Positions 24,615 through 33,775 of a stretch of 64,000 bases of DNA are shown in pieces. The translations under genes were made by a program, and so were the position numbers. The notes under the pieces are model-generated. The model ran no database searches. It saw only the letters and a program-made list of their open reading frames with translations, and was not told the origin of the DNA. The stretch's first letter is position 1. Each line of letters starts with the position of its first letter. The DNA is from Arthrobacter rhizosphaerae (lineage in GTDB: Bacteria > Actinomycetota > Actinomycetes > Actinomycetales > Micrococcaceae). The DNA lies in the NCBI RefSeq assembly GCF_023062595.1, contig NZ_JALLAN010000006.1:219247-283246 (forward strand), read 5' to 3'.

Positions 24615-25988
24615 ATGGCAACCAAGACTTCCCGGGCCTCCAAAGCCCCGGCCTATAAATGCGCCGAATGCGGCTGGACCACCGTCAAGTGGGTGGGGCG
24701 TTGCGGCGAATGCCAGGCGTGGGGAACGGTTGAGGAGACCGGTGCAGCTGTTGCGCGTACGACGGCGGCCGCCACAGTTGTGGAGCCGGCCCGCCGGATC
24801 GCTGAGGTAGATGCCACCACGGCTGCTTTCCTGCCGACGGGCGTTGACGAGCTGGACCGGGTGCTGGGTGGGGGGCTGGTTCCCGGAGCGGTGATCCTGC
24901 TGGCCGGAGAACCCGGCGTTGGAAAGTCCACCCTCCTGCTGGACGTTGCCGCCAAGTTTGCGCGGAGCGGCCAGGACGTCCTCTACGTCACTGGCGAGGA
25001 ATCCGCCGCCCAGGTAAAACTCCGGGCGGAGCGGATCGATGCTGTGGCGGATTCGCTTTATCTCTCTGCAGAGACCGACCTCGGCCAGGCCCTGGGCCAG
25101 GTGGAGAAGGTGGAACCCCGCCTGCTGGTGGTCGACTCCGTCCAGACGCTCAGCAGCGCCGACGTCGAGGGAAGCTCAGGCGGGGTTTCCCAGGTCCGCG
25201 AGGTGGCGGCGTCCATCATTGCCGCTGCCAAGCGGCGCAATATGACCACCCTCCTGGTAGGCCATGTCACCAAGGACGGCTCCATCGCGGGTCCCCGGCT
25301 CCTGGAGCATCTGGTGGACGTTGTCTGCCAGTTCGAAGGTGAGCGCCATTCGCGGCTGAGGCTGTTGAGGGCTGTCAAGAACCGGTACGGACCAACGGAC
25401 GACGTCGGCTGCTTCGACCTGAACGAGGACGGCATCGTGGGCCTTGCCGATCCGAGCGGGCTCTTTGTCACGCGCACCAAGGACCCCGTGTCAGGTACAT
25501 GCATCACCGTGACTATGGAGGGCCGTCGCCCGCTGCTGGCCGAGGTCCAGTCGCTCCTCGCCGAGAGCGCCAACTCCCAGCCACGTCGGGCCACCAGCGG
25601 GCTGGACAGCTCCCGGGTGGCAATGCTCCTGGCGGTGCTCCAGCAGCGGGCAGGCTGTCTGCTGCACAAGGACGACTCCTACGTGGCCACCGTCGGCGGG
25701 GTGAAGCTCAGCGAACCCGCCACTGACCTGGCGGTAGCCCTGGCAGTAGCGTCGGCCAAGGCCAAGAAGCCACTCCCCCAGCGGCTCATCGCGTTCGGTG
25801 AAGTGGGCCTGGCAGGCGAGGTCCGCCCCGTCCCCGGCATCAACCAGCGTATCCACGAGGCCCACCGATTGGGCTTCACCCACGCGGTGGTCCCGCTGAG
25901 TCCCAATGGACCGGGCGCGGTGCCGGCCGGTTTCTCGGTACGTGAAGTGGGGCACCTGACCGAGGCACTGGGATTGCTGATCAGCTGA
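24615..25988 (+). CDS. radA: DNA repair protein RadA (branch migration ATPase)
   Basis: 457 residues from ATG 24615. The N-terminal zinc finger has C16-x2-C19-x10-C30-x2-C33, Walker A is GEPGVGKST at 98-106, the RadA-specific KNRYG motif follows the ATPase core, and the C-terminal Lon-like domain carries KDDSYVATVGGVKLSEPATDLAVALAVASA. The protein processes recombination intermediates by driving branch migration with RecA. The stop overlaps the 3' end of the convergent GH1 gene by 8 bp, so transcription of the two may interfere. Confidence 0.97.
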   Translation: MATKTSRASKAPAYKCAECGWTTVKWVGRCGECQAWGTVEETGAAVARTTAAATVVEPARRIAEVDATTAAFLPTGVDELDRVLGGGLVPGAVILLAGEPGVGKSTLLLDVAAKFARSGQDVLYVTGEESAAQVKLRAERIDAVADSLYLSAETDLGQALGQVEKVEPRLLVVDSVQTLSSADVEGSSGGVSQVREVAASIIAAAKRRNMTTLLVGHVTKDGSIAGPRLLEHLVDVVCQFEGERHSRLRLLRAVKNRYGPTDDVGCFDLNEDGIVGLADPSGLFVTRTKDPVSGTCITVTMEGRRPLLAEVQSLLAESANSQPRRATSGLDSSRVAMLLAVLQQRAGCLLHKDDSYVATVGGVKLSEPATDLAVALAVASAKAKKPLPQRLIAFGEVGLAGEVRPVPGINQRIHEAHRLGFTHAVVPLSPNGPGAVPAGFSVREVGHLTEALGLLIS

Positions 25989-27402
25989 CTGGCTGGTCCT
26001 TGGCCGCGGCTATGTGGCGGGCGTAGGCCAGCCCGCTGTCCTTGACGGTGCGCTCCAAGGTGTCGTAGTCCACGCGCACGATGCCAAAGCGCTTTCCGTA
26101 CCCGTAGGACCATTCAAAATTGTCCAGGAGCGACCAAACAAAGTACCCCCGCACGTCGGCCCCCTGTTCCATGGCCTGCCTCATCGCTTCAATATGGTCG
26201 AGAATGAAGTTGGTCCGCTCCACATCGTGGATTTTCCCGTCAGGGCCGACAGTGTCCTCGTAGGCTGCACCGTTCTCGGTAACGTACAGCGGCGGCAGGG
26301 CGGGGTATTCCTTGCCCAGCCTGACGAGCAAGTGGCGGAGGCCGTCGGGGTTTACTTCCCAATTCATCGCTGTCCGGGGCAGCCCCCTGCTGGGGAACGT
26401 GATGTCTTCCGAACCCACCCAGGGTGAGGCGGCCTTCCGCTCCGCACCTCCGGAATGGCCGTCAATGTTCGGCTGGTCCGGATGCCCGCTGACGAGGTCG
26501 TCGTGATAGTGGTTCACGCCCAGGAAATCGAGCGGGGCCCCGATCAGCTCCATGTCTCCGGGATGGATCAGATCCGGGAGACCGAAGGGTGTCAGGTCCC
26601 GCAAAGTGTCCTCCGGATACGCGCCGCGCAGCAGTGGATCCAGGAAAATGCGGTTCTGCAGTGAATCGAAGCGCCGGGCAGCATCCAGGTCCACCGGATC
26701 ATTGGGATCCCGGGGAATGGCGTTGCTGAGATTGAGGGTGATGCCCAAGTGCTGGGCGCCCTGCCGACGCAGCTCATCGAGGGCAAGCCCGTGGGCCAGG
26801 TGCTGATAATGGACAGCTGCTACGACTGCTCGAGGCTCCTGTCGCCCTGGCGCATGTACTCCGGAGCCATAGCCCAGCAGGGCCGAGCAGAACGGCTCAT
26901 TGAAAGTTGTCCAGTGCTGCACCCGGTCACCCAGGACGGCATAGACGTCATTGGCATACTCCACGAAGCGGTAGGCGGTGTCCCTGCTGGCCCAGCCGCC
27001 CTGGTCCTCCAGCGCCTGCGGCAGGTCCCAGTGGTACAGGGTCAGCCACGGCAGGATTCCCGCCTCCAGCAACTCATCCACCAGCCTGGAATAGAAATCC
27101 AAGGCCTTGGCGTTGGCGAACCGATCGCCAGGGCGCACCCGGGCCCAGCTGATGGAGAACCGGTAGGAATCAAGCCCCAGTTCCTTCATCAGCTGCACGT
27201 CCTGCGGCATCCGGTGGTAGTGGTCGACTGCCCGTTCCAGATTGTGGCCGTGGGCGATTGCACCTGGAAGGCGGGCGAAGGTGTCCCAGATGGAGTCTTC
27301 TTTTCCGTCCTCATGCCCGGCACCCTCGATTTGGGCTGCCGCAGTGGCCGATCCCCATATGAAGTCTTTTGGCCATGACTGAGCGTTTGTACTGGTTGCC
27401 AT
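25981..27402 (-). CDS. bglA: GH1 family beta-glucosidase
   Basis: 473 residues from ATG 27402; the 61 residues upstream in frame are not GH1-like. It begins WPKDFIWGSATAAAQIEGA, the usual GH1 start. The acid/base is in TFNEPF and the nucleophile in YVTENGAA. The aglycone-side motif WSLLDNFEWSYGYGKRFG is complete. It is cytoplasmic and should hydrolyse beta-glucosides such as cellobiose. Its 3' end overlaps radA by 8 bp on the opposite strand. Regulator and transporter are not adjacent. Confidence 0.93.
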   Translation of the reverse strand: MATSTNAQSWPKDFIWGSATAAAQIEGAGHEDGKEDSIWDTFARLPGAIAHGHNLERAVDHYHRMPQDVQLMKELGLDSYRFSISWARVRPGDRFANAKALDFYSRLVDELLEAGILPWLTLYHWDLPQALEDQGGWASRDTAYRFVEYANDVYAVLGDRVQHWTTFNEPFCSALLGYGSGVHAPGRQEPRAVVAAVHYQHLAHGLALDELRRQGAQHLGITLNLSNAIPRDPNDPVDLDAARRFDSLQNRIFLDPLLRGAYPEDTLRDLTPFGLPDLIHPGDMELIGAPLDFLGVNHYHDDLVSGHPDQPNIDGHSGGAERKAASPWVGSEDITFPSRGLPRTAMNWEVNPDGLRHLLVRLGKEYPALPPLYVTENGAAYEDTVGPDGKIHDVERTNFILDHIEAMRQAMEQGADVRGYFVWSLLDNFEWSYGYGKRFGIVRVDYDTLERTVKDSGLAYARHIAAAKDQPVS

Positions 27403-27479
27403 TTGCCCAGTGTTCCACGATCCCCCCGGGGCGGCCAGAGCCTCCGGTGCATGATCTGAAGCCGCCCTGAACCGGGCAG

Positions 27480-27521
27480 AAAAAGGCCCCGGTTGCGCGT
27501 TTTTCACGAGCAACCGGGGCC
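27480..27521 (-). terminator. Terminator after the desaturase gene
   Basis: Arms 27485-27496 and 27510-27521 (ggccccggttgc and its complement) pair perfectly over 12 bp; on the minus strand the stem is followed by TTTTT (27480-27484). It ends the reductase-desaturase operon. Confidence 0.92.
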
Positions 27522-27533
27522 TCAAAGAGTGAT

Positions 27534-28718
27534 TTACGCGGTCTTGGCCTTGCCTGGAACAGCCAGCTTGAAGACCTTCGCCCACGAGGACCCGACCTGC
27601 TTGAGCAACGGGCCGGTGGTGTACGGCAGGTTGTAGCGCCTGCAGATCTCCTGGACCTTGGGCGCCACCTCCGCGTACCTGTTGGACGGAAGGTCAGGGA
27701 AGAGGTGGTGCTCGATCTGGTGGGACAGGTTGCCTGTCATGAGGTGCATGAACTTGGAACCTGAGATGTTCGCGGAACCGATCATCTGGCGGACATACCA
27801 GTCGCCGCGGGTCTCACCTTCCACCATTTCCTCGGTGAAGGTGTCGGCGCCGTCGGGGAAGTGGCCGCAGAATATGACTGCGTGGGCCCAGACGTTGCGG
27901 ACGGCGTTGGCTGTAAGGGTGCCGTAGAGCGCCTGCTTTCCGGAACCGGTGAGCATGGCTGCGGCAGGCGTGGCGGCGTAGTCCTTGGTGAACTGCTTGA
28001 GGGCCTTTTTCCCAAGAGCCTTGAGGTCCCGCATCAGGGCTTCCTTGGTCTTCTTCCCCTCCTGGTAGTCAGCGAGTTCGAGGTCGTAGATGGCGATGCC
28101 CCACTCGAAGACCGGAGCCAGGATGGCGTTGTAGAGCGGGTTGCCCAGATTGAAGGGCTTCCAGGGCTGGGTCTCGTCCATGCGAAGGAGGTTGTATCCG
28201 ACGTCGTTGTCCTTGCCCACCACGTTGGTCCAGCGGTGGTGGAGGTCGTTGTGGGTGTGCTGCCAGGAGCGTGCCGGGGTGACGAAATCCCATTCCCAGG
28301 TGGTGGAGTGGATGTCCGGGTCACGCATCCAGTCCCACTGGCCGTGGAGGATGTTGTGGCCGAGTTCCATGTTTTCCAGGATCTTGGCAAAGCTGAGCAG
28401 CGTGGTACCGGCCACCCAGGCCTTCTTGTTCTTGCTGAAGAGGAGCGCAGCCCTGCCCGAGATCTCCAGGGCGCGCTGGATCTTGATCATCCGGCGGATG
28501 TACTCGGCATCCGAGCTTCCGCGCTTGCCGAGGATGTCATCACGGATGGCATCAAGTTCACGGCCCAGCTCCGCTACCTGTTCGTCGGTGAGGTGGGCTG
28601 CAGCGGGCGGGCGCACCAGCGGGCTGCCGCTTGTTGCCAGCGCGCCGGGGCGCGTTTTGGCCCCTGCCGGAGCTCCGGCTGCCGTGTCCTCGTGGGTGCG
28701 ATTTGAAACAGTTGTCAT
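27534..28718 (-). CDS. Membrane fatty acid desaturase (DesA3-like acyl-CoA desaturase)
   Basis: 394 residues from ATG 28718, preceded by aggagc. The three histidine boxes of diiron desaturases are intact: H121-NIL-H125, H156-NDL-H160-H161, and HQIEHH near the C-terminus. Hydrophobic segments around the boxes mark it as membrane-bound. It should insert a double bond, probably delta-9, into a long-chain acyl-CoA or lipid, taking electrons from the reductase encoded 13 bp upstream. Mycobacterium tuberculosis has the same pair, Rv3230c and DesA3 (Rv3229c). A terminator follows. Confidence 0.92.
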   Translation of the reverse strand: MTTVSNRTHEDTAAGAPAGAKTRPGALATSGSPLVRPPAAAHLTDEQVAELGRELDAIRDDILGKRGSSDAEYIRRMIKIQRALEISGRAALLFSKNKKAWVAGTTLLSFAKILENMELGHNILHGQWDWMRDPDIHSTTWEWDFVTPARSWQHTHNDLHHRWTNVVGKDNDVGYNLLRMDETQPWKPFNLGNPLYNAILAPVFEWGIAIYDLELADYQEGKKTKEALMRDLKALGKKALKQFTKDYAATPAAAMLTGSGKQALYGTLTANAVRNVWAHAVIFCGHFPDGADTFTEEMVEGETRGDWYVRQMIGSANISGSKFMHLMTGNLSHQIEHHLFPDLPSNRYAEVAPKVQEICRRYNLPYTTGPLLKQVGSSWAKVFKLAVPGKAKTA

Positions 28719-28731
28719 TCGATGTTGCTCC

Positions 28732-29838
28732 TCAGATGTCGAGGTTAACGGGTCCGGCGGCTGCCGAAACACACGTCTGGATCAGTTGGCCCGGTTCGCC
28801 ATGGACTTCACCGGTGCGGAGGTCACGGACGTGACCTGCGCGCAATGGAATGAGACAGCTGTGGCAGATACCCATACGGCATCCGCTGGGCATCAGCAGG
28901 CCTGCGTCTTCGCCGACGTCGAGAAGCGGCGTGGCGCCGTCGGCTTCGACCTCGCGGTCCGAGGCCTCAAAGGTAACCAGACCGCCGTCGTGCGCGTCAC
29001 CGCCGGCGAGGCTGGTGGTGAAGCGTTCAATGATGAGGTTCACCGGATCGGCGGCAAAGGGCCCCTCGGGAGACTTGCCGCCATTCCTGGCGGCAGCAGC
29101 AGCCTCGGCGGACCACAGCGATTCGGCGTCGTCAAGGAAGCCCTCGGGTCCGCATGCGTAGGCGGCACGGCTACGCCAGTCGGGGCAGAGCGCGTCCAGC
29201 TCTTTGGACGAGCTGAAATCGAACCTTCCGCGTTCGCTGGTGTACCAGTCCGTAACCTTCAGGTTCGGGAACTGATCCGCGAGTTCAGCCAGTTCCTCCC
29301 GGAAGATACTGTCGGCGGGGGTCCTCGCCGAATGGATCAGTTCGACGTCGGAATCAGGACGGTGCGGCACCAGCGTGCGGATCATGGACATCACGGGGGT
29401 GATCCCGGCGCCGGCGGTGAGCATCAGCAGCGGCCGGGGGTGCTCGGGGAGCACGAAATCACCCTGTGGCGGGGCCAGGAAGAGGACGTCGCCGGGCTTG
29501 GTGTTGCGGACCAGTGCGCCTGATACTGCCCCGACGTCGGAGACAGTAATGGCCGGGTCCTGACCGGCGGGAGCACTCAGCGAATACGAGCGCCAATGGA
29601 ACACACCATCAAGCTCGACGCCGATGCGGGCCCATTGGCCGGCCTTGTGGGCCTGCCAGCCGCGGCCGGGACGGAAGAATATTGTGGCGGAATCGGCGGT
29701 CTCCGGAACCACCCTGGTAACTACGCCACGAAGTTGACGCGTGGAGAAGACAGGGTTGAATAGCGCCAGGAAGTCTTCTGGAGCCAGCGGGGTTGTGAAC
29801 AGAGATGCGGCGCGCGCCAGCTTACGGAGCCGGATCAT
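28732..29838 (-). CDS. Ferredoxin reductase (FAD/NAD domain fused to 2Fe-2S ferredoxin), desaturase partner
   Basis: 368 residues. An FNR-type module has the FAD motif WRSYSLSAP and the NAD(P) region LLMLTAGAGITPVMSMIRTL. The C-terminal plant-type ferredoxin has cysteines in SGCRMGICHSCLIPL and a fourth in QTCVS, the C-x4-C-x2-C...C pattern. It passes electrons from NAD(P)H to the desaturase encoded next. The pair corresponds to Rv3230c/DesA3. It is divergent from a PucR-type regulator gene (99 bp between starts). Confidence 0.93.
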   Translation of the reverse strand: MIRLRKLARAASLFTTPLAPEDFLALFNPVFSTRQLRGVVTRVVPETADSATIFFRPGRGWQAHKAGQWARIGVELDGVFHWRSYSLSAPAGQDPAITVSDVGAVSGALVRNTKPGDVLFLAPPQGDFVLPEHPRPLLMLTAGAGITPVMSMIRTLVPHRPDSDVELIHSARTPADSIFREELAELADQFPNLKVTDWYTSERGRFDFSSSKELDALCPDWRSRAAYACGPEGFLDDAESLWSAEAAAAARNGGKSPEGPFAADPVNLIIERFTTSLAGGDAHDGGLVTFEASDREVEADGATPLLDVGEDAGLLMPSGCRMGICHSCLIPLRAGHVRDLRTGEVHGEPGQLIQTCVSAAAGPVNLDI

Positions 29839-29937
29839 AGACCTAAGCTTATGTCGGAACGAGGCATATTACTTCTCCCAGGGAATACGATCGAACGTTC
29901 TAAACTGTTCCCCCGAAACAACTTATGGAAGTCTCTC

Positions 29938-31140
29938 ATGAACCATCCCTCCAAGAAGAGTCAAGCCACCCCGGCCCATGAACCTCCCTGGCTGGAGCTT
30001 CCGGTGGAAGTCAGTGAAATACTGCGTCCTCTGATGCCCGGCATTGTTGAGGCCATTATCGAGTCCGTACCCCAGCTGGTGCCCGCTTACGCACGCCCCA
30101 TTGAAGGCCGCTTTGGCCGGGGGCTGCGGCGCGGAGTGGGAGCGGCCCTCGACCGGTTCCTCCAGCTTCCCGGCACCAGATTGCCTGCCCTGTCCGAGGA
30201 AAGCAGGCAGCTGGTTGCCGGCCTGGGAAGCGGGGAGTTCCGGCAGGGCAGGAGCATGGATGCCCTCCTCAGCGCGTACCGCATGAGCGCCCGGGTGACC
30301 TTCCGTGAGATGTCGAGGATCTCCATGGACCGGAACCTGGGGCTGAACGTGGTTGTGGCACTCGGCGAATCCATCCTCGCCTACATTGATGAGCTGTCCG
30401 CCGTCAGCGCTGAGGCCTTCGCGTTTGAACAGTCTGAGCGCGCAGGAGCGGTGGAACGGCGGCGCACCGAACTGCTTGAACTCCTGTTGTCCGGCCAGGC
30501 CGATGAAGCTGCGCTCCGGCAGAAGGCGTCCATGGCCGACTGGGCCATTCCTGAGGAGCTGAGGGTGGTGACCATGCCACTTGACCGTACCGCCGGGCTC
30601 CGGCTGCAGCTTGGCGCGGGGACCTTGGTGGTGGAGCGTGAAACCGACGTCGTGGCACTCGTTCCCGCCCGCAACTCCCCAGCCACCCGCGGGCAGTTGG
30701 AAAACGCGTTGCGCGGGCGCTCCGCCTCAGTTGGACCCGCCGTGGGCTGGGAAAAGGTGCCTGATTCCCTGCGGCTGGCCGTTCTTGCTGCCTCGGTGTT
30801 GCCACCGCGGGAAGGACCGGAGGAAGGTCCCGTGTGGGCCGACGAGCACCTCTCCAAGATCATCCTGGGTTCCGAACCGTCTGCGATTGCTGAACTCGCC
30901 AACCGCCGGCTGGCCCCCTTGGAGGCCTTGCGCCCGGCCCAACGCGAGCGGTTGGCGGAGACGCTCCTGTCCTGGCTGCGGCATTGGGGCCAGCGAGGCC
31001 CGGTTGCCGCCGAGCTGGGTATCCACCCGCAGACGGTAGGCTACCGGGCCGCCCAACTCCGCGAACTCTTCGGCGAGGCCCTTGAGGATCCCAAGGCACG
31101 CTTCGAGCTGGAACTGGCCCTGCATGCGGGGCGCCGGTGA
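29938..31140 (+). CDS. PucR/CdaR family transcriptional regulator
   Basis: 400 residues from ATG 29938 (the frame is open to 29851, but those 29 residues overlap the promoter region). The C-terminal helix-turn-helix of the PucR family is clear: LAETLLSWLRHWGQRGPVAAELGIHPQTVGYRAAQLRELFGEALEDPKARFELELAL. The N-terminal ~300 residues are a helical sensor (GVGAALDRFLQLPG and SARVTFREMSRISMDRNLG) and a central domain with a GGDEF-like fold typical of the group. It probably controls the divergent desaturase operon, in response to membrane or acyl status (inference). Confidence 0.87.
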   Translation: MNHPSKKSQATPAHEPPWLELPVEVSEILRPLMPGIVEAIIESVPQLVPAYARPIEGRFGRGLRRGVGAALDRFLQLPGTRLPALSEESRQLVAGLGSGEFRQGRSMDALLSAYRMSARVTFREMSRISMDRNLGLNVVVALGESILAYIDELSAVSAEAFAFEQSERAGAVERRRTELLELLLSGQADEAALRQKASMADWAIPEELRVVTMPLDRTAGLRLQLGAGTLVVERETDVVALVPARNSPATRGQLENALRGRSASVGPAVGWEKVPDSLRLAVLAASVLPPREGPEEGPVWADEHLSKIILGSEPSAIAELANRRLAPLEALRPAQRERLAETLLSWLRHWGQRGPVAAELGIHPQTVGYRAAQLRELFGEALEDPKARFELELALHAGRR

Positions 31141-31174
31141 GGTGCGCCAGGCGCATCCCGGATCTGTGACTGAG

Positions 31175-31585
31175 CTAGAAACGGTTTCCTGTGGGCTCCG
31201 CCGCGGCGTTAGGGCCCCGGAGGAGAACGGACATCGTATCCTCGCCGCAGGACTTCAATCCCGGCAAGAGCATTCCGGCGGCGTGAAGTTGCCTGCTCCG
31301 GATGGCCTGTTCCACGGCCAGGGCCAGTCTGGCAAGGTTAACGGCGCCAAGCATTTCGCTGGAGGACCTGAGGCTCAGGGCAGCGTCCATTGCCTGGTCC
31401 CAATCACGAGCCCGCACGGCGTGGGCCAACCGACCATAGCGCCCGGGCCACATCTCCGTGTAGGTGCGGATGAACGCTGTGTGTGCGTGTGGATCTGCCA
31501 CATCGTCACGCAGCGTTGATTGGACCGTCCAGGATACGAGGGGTGGCTTCCCGATTTGAGGTTTTCTCACGTGACGGCTCTCCAT
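31175..31585 (-). CDS. HPt-like protein lacking the phospho-acceptor histidine
   Basis: 136 residues from ATG 31585; the frame is open to 31651. The C-terminal ~90 residues follow the four-helix HPt pattern: FIRTYTEMWPGRYGRLAHAVRARDWDQAMDAALSLRSSSEMLGAVNLARLALAVEQAI. Aligned with HPt domains (AH-x-(I/L)-K-G...G), the histidine position is L70: counting eleven residues from it reaches G80 exactly as in ArcB-type HPt domains. Thus phosphotransfer is unlikely unless another His is used. It may act as a scaffold or decoy binding response regulators. It is divergent from the LapA-domain gene, with repeated CGTCACGA sites between. Confidence 0.75.
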   Translation of the reverse strand: MESRHVRKPQIGKPPLVSWTVQSTLRDDVADPHAHTAFIRTYTEMWPGRYGRLAHAVRARDWDQAMDAALSLRSSSEMLGAVNLARLALAVEQAIRSRQLHAAGMLLPGLKSCGEDTMSVLLRGPNAAAEPTGNRF

Positions 31586-31675
31586 AGTTATTGCGAGATG
31601 TGCTCGCCAGATTAAGTAGGGGCGCCAGATCCCGCTTTTTCGATCCGACACTCTTAAAACGTTGCCAGGTGGGAA

Positions 31676-31748
31676 TCGTGACGAATACCACCCAACTTGT
31701 TAAGGACTTTCACGTCACGAATGACATGCGTGCCGCTTAACGTCACGA
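31676..31748. promoter_or_regulatory. Three CGTCACGA sites between HPt-like and LapA genes
   Basis: CGTCACGA occurs at 31713-31720 and 31741-31748, and inverted as TCGTGACG at 31676-31683. All lie in the 239-bp region between two divergent genes, so a shared regulator is likely. A TGACGTCA palindrome is nearby (about 31760). Confidence 0.45.
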
Positions 31749-31824
31749 TCTGGGCTTACTGACGTCAATCTCACATGAACGTCGCCGCAATGAACCAGCT
31801 CATGTCGCGGATCGGAGTCTTGCC

Positions 31825-32154
31825 GTGAGCGAGAGCACCCTACCCGTGGCCGACGAGGGCAGGGAAGGGCACCCTCGCTCCAAGGACAACGCCGCCACGA
31901 GGACCGGCATGCTCTGGGCGGCCGTCGCCACCTCACTGGCCGTGATGGTGGTGATGATCGTTTTCATCCTTCAGAACCAGGACTACATACAGGTGAGGTT
32001 TTTCGGGTTGATCGGGTCGGTGCCTGTAGGCATCGCATTGGTCATTGCAGCCGTGGGTGGAGGCATTCTCGTGGCCATCTCGGGGGCCGCCCGGATCGTC
32101 CAACTGCGTTCCGCTACCCGGAGGCAAAGGATGAAGGCAAGGCAAGGGCCCTAG
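31825..32154 (+). CDS. LapA-domain membrane protein
   Basis: 109 residues from GTG 31825. Two hydrophobic segments (about 28-48 and 65-85) with the LapA/YciS signature FILQNQDYIQVRFFGLIGSVPVGIALVIAAVGGG between them. The N-terminus is charged and cytoplasmic. In proteobacteria LapA helps lipopolysaccharide assembly; actinobacteria lack that, so the role is unknown here. It ends one base before the stop of the convergent GH32 gene. Confidence 0.85.
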   Translation: MSESTLPVADEGREGHPRSKDNAATRTGMLWAAVATSLAVMVVMIVFILQNQDYIQVRFFGLIGSVPVGIALVIAAVGGGILVAISGAARIVQLRSATRRQRMKARQGP

Positions 32155-32155
32155 T

Positions 32156-33775
32156 TCAGGGAAAGAGCAGGCGCTCGCTTCCGAAGATCTCCCCCATGGT
32201 CCAGGCGTCGAAGCGGACCACGCGGGTTGTGCCTTCGGTGGCATCGAGGCTGATGCCCCCTCCGCCAAGCCGTGGATACACGCGTGCCGTGAGGGGCTTG
32301 CCGTTGGCAAAAATCTCGACGGCGGAACGGTCCACGATGACACGCAGGGATACCCGCCCGCCGGGCATGGGAACCGGTCCCTCCCTGGAATCAGTGTCGA
32401 CGCCGCCTTCCAGGCTGCTCCGGGTCCGGTCGAGCCGCAGTGTGCCATGACTCGAGCCAGCACCGTTGCTGTCGCTGGCATCCTCGCGGGAAAGCTCGAC
32501 GGCGGTCTGCTCGATCGCGGTTCCGTCGGCATCCCTCGTCTCCAGCACACCCAGGCGGACGACGGCGCCGGGGTCCAGTTCCAGCTCCAGCTCAAGGTCC
32601 AGTTGGAGGCCAGAAACGCCGGTTACGGCACCTGGTCCGGATGCGGATGCCGCAATCACATCCGGAGCCACACTCACGTGCTCCCGGCGCAGTGCGGCGA
32701 TCTCGGGCACTGGCGCGAAGAACAAGGAACCGTCAGAGTCAGGCGAGACAACCCGCGGGAGGCTCATTACCCCCGACCATCCTGCTTCCACAGAGGTGTC
32801 CGCTTCGCGCCCTTCCTGGAGCCATCCGAACATGATCCGGCGGCCCGACTCATCCTGGAACGACTGCGGTGCGTAGAAATAGCGGCCGCCGTAGTCGAGC
32901 CGGTGCAGGGCGTGCGGCTCAAACACGTCGCCTGAGTATCGCCCCGTCCAATACAGGGGATGGTGGGTCACGCCGTCGTCCCAGGCCGAAAAGACCAGCA
33001 CATGCGAATCCCCATCCAAGAGGCTTGGAGCACCGCCTAAAGCGCCCGACGCGTCCGGCAGCTGACCCGGAGCGCCGCCGTCGGCACGGAACAGGTCCAC
33101 GCACTCCCACATGGTGCCCGTCCAGTCCGGGTCCGTGCGGGCGCCCCGGGACGAGTCGCCGATGCAGAGCGGACCGAGGTACTCCCAAGTCCGGAGGTCC
33201 GTCGATTCGTATAGGAAGGCCGTTCCGCCGCGCCCGCGGATGCCTGACCCGACCAGCTGCCGCCAGCGGCCTCCCTCCTCCCAGACACAGTGATCGCGGT
33301 AAGCGGTGATGTCGACGTCGGCAGGTGGTGCGGCTATCACGGGGTTCTCGGGCAACTTGGTCCAGCTGAGCAGGTCCGGGCTCCCGATCGCGACACAAGG
33401 CAGCTCATGCTCCCCGTGCCGGCCGGAGTAGACGATGGTGGGCGTGCCGGCATCGTTCACCAAAACCCCGGACCAGCAACCGTCAGCGTCGGTGCTGTCC
33501 GGCCCGCCCGGAGATAGCGCCACGGGCTGGTCCTTCCACGTAACGAGGTCCGTGCTGGTGGCGTGGCCCCAGAGGATGCGGTGATGGAAGGCGCCCTCGG
33601 GGTTGTACTGGTAGAAGAGGTGATAGGTGCCCTCCCACTGTGAAACTCCGTTGGGATCGTTGAGCCAACCCGCCGGGGATACAAAGTGGAAGCGGGGCCG
33701 GAGCGGGTCTGCTGCCGCCCGGGCGACGAGTTCGTCTCGGGGCACGGTAGCCAGCGGGTGCGTAAGTTCTGTCAT
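32156..33775 (-). CDS. Cytoplasmic GH32 beta-fructosidase
   Basis: 539 residues with no signal peptide. The GH32 beta-propeller has nucleophile D40 in WLNDPNG and acid/base Glu in MWECVDLF; the transition-state residue is in YRDHCVW, where the usual RDP reads RDH. A C-terminal beta-sandwich follows (about 380-539, ending VRVYPRLGG-type strands and VVRFDAWTM). It should release fructose from imported fructo-oligosaccharides or sucrose. Its ATG overlaps the stop of the ABC ATPase gene (ATGA at 33772-33775), which ties the transporter to a fructan substrate. It is the last gene of a seven-gene leftward cluster that begins with the LacI gene. Confidence 0.93.
   Translation of the reverse strand: MTELTHPLATVPRDELVARAAADPLRPRFHFVSPAGWLNDPNGVSQWEGTYHLFYQYNPEGAFHHRILWGHATSTDLVTWKDQPVALSPGGPDSTDADGCWSGVLVNDAGTPTIVYSGRHGEHELPCVAIGSPDLLSWTKLPENPVIAAPPADVDITAYRDHCVWEEGGRWRQLVGSGIRGRGGTAFLYESTDLRTWEYLGPLCIGDSSRGARTDPDWTGTMWECVDLFRADGGAPGQLPDASGALGGAPSLLDGDSHVLVFSAWDDGVTHHPLYWTGRYSGDVFEPHALHRLDYGGRYFYAPQSFQDESGRRIMFGWLQEGREADTSVEAGWSGVMSLPRVVSPDSDGSLFFAPVPEIAALRREHVSVAPDVIAASASGPGAVTGVSGLQLDLELELELDPGAVVRLGVLETRDADGTAIEQTAVELSREDASDSNGAGSSHGTLRLDRTRSSLEGGVDTDSREGPVPMPGGRVSLRVIVDRSAVEIFANGKPLTARVYPRLGGGGISLDATEGTTRVVRFDAWTMGEIFGSERLLFP

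Noticed and set aside
31179..31190. gaaacggtttc as a LacI-type operator
   Set aside because: It lies at the end of the HPt-like coding sequence, far from any start.
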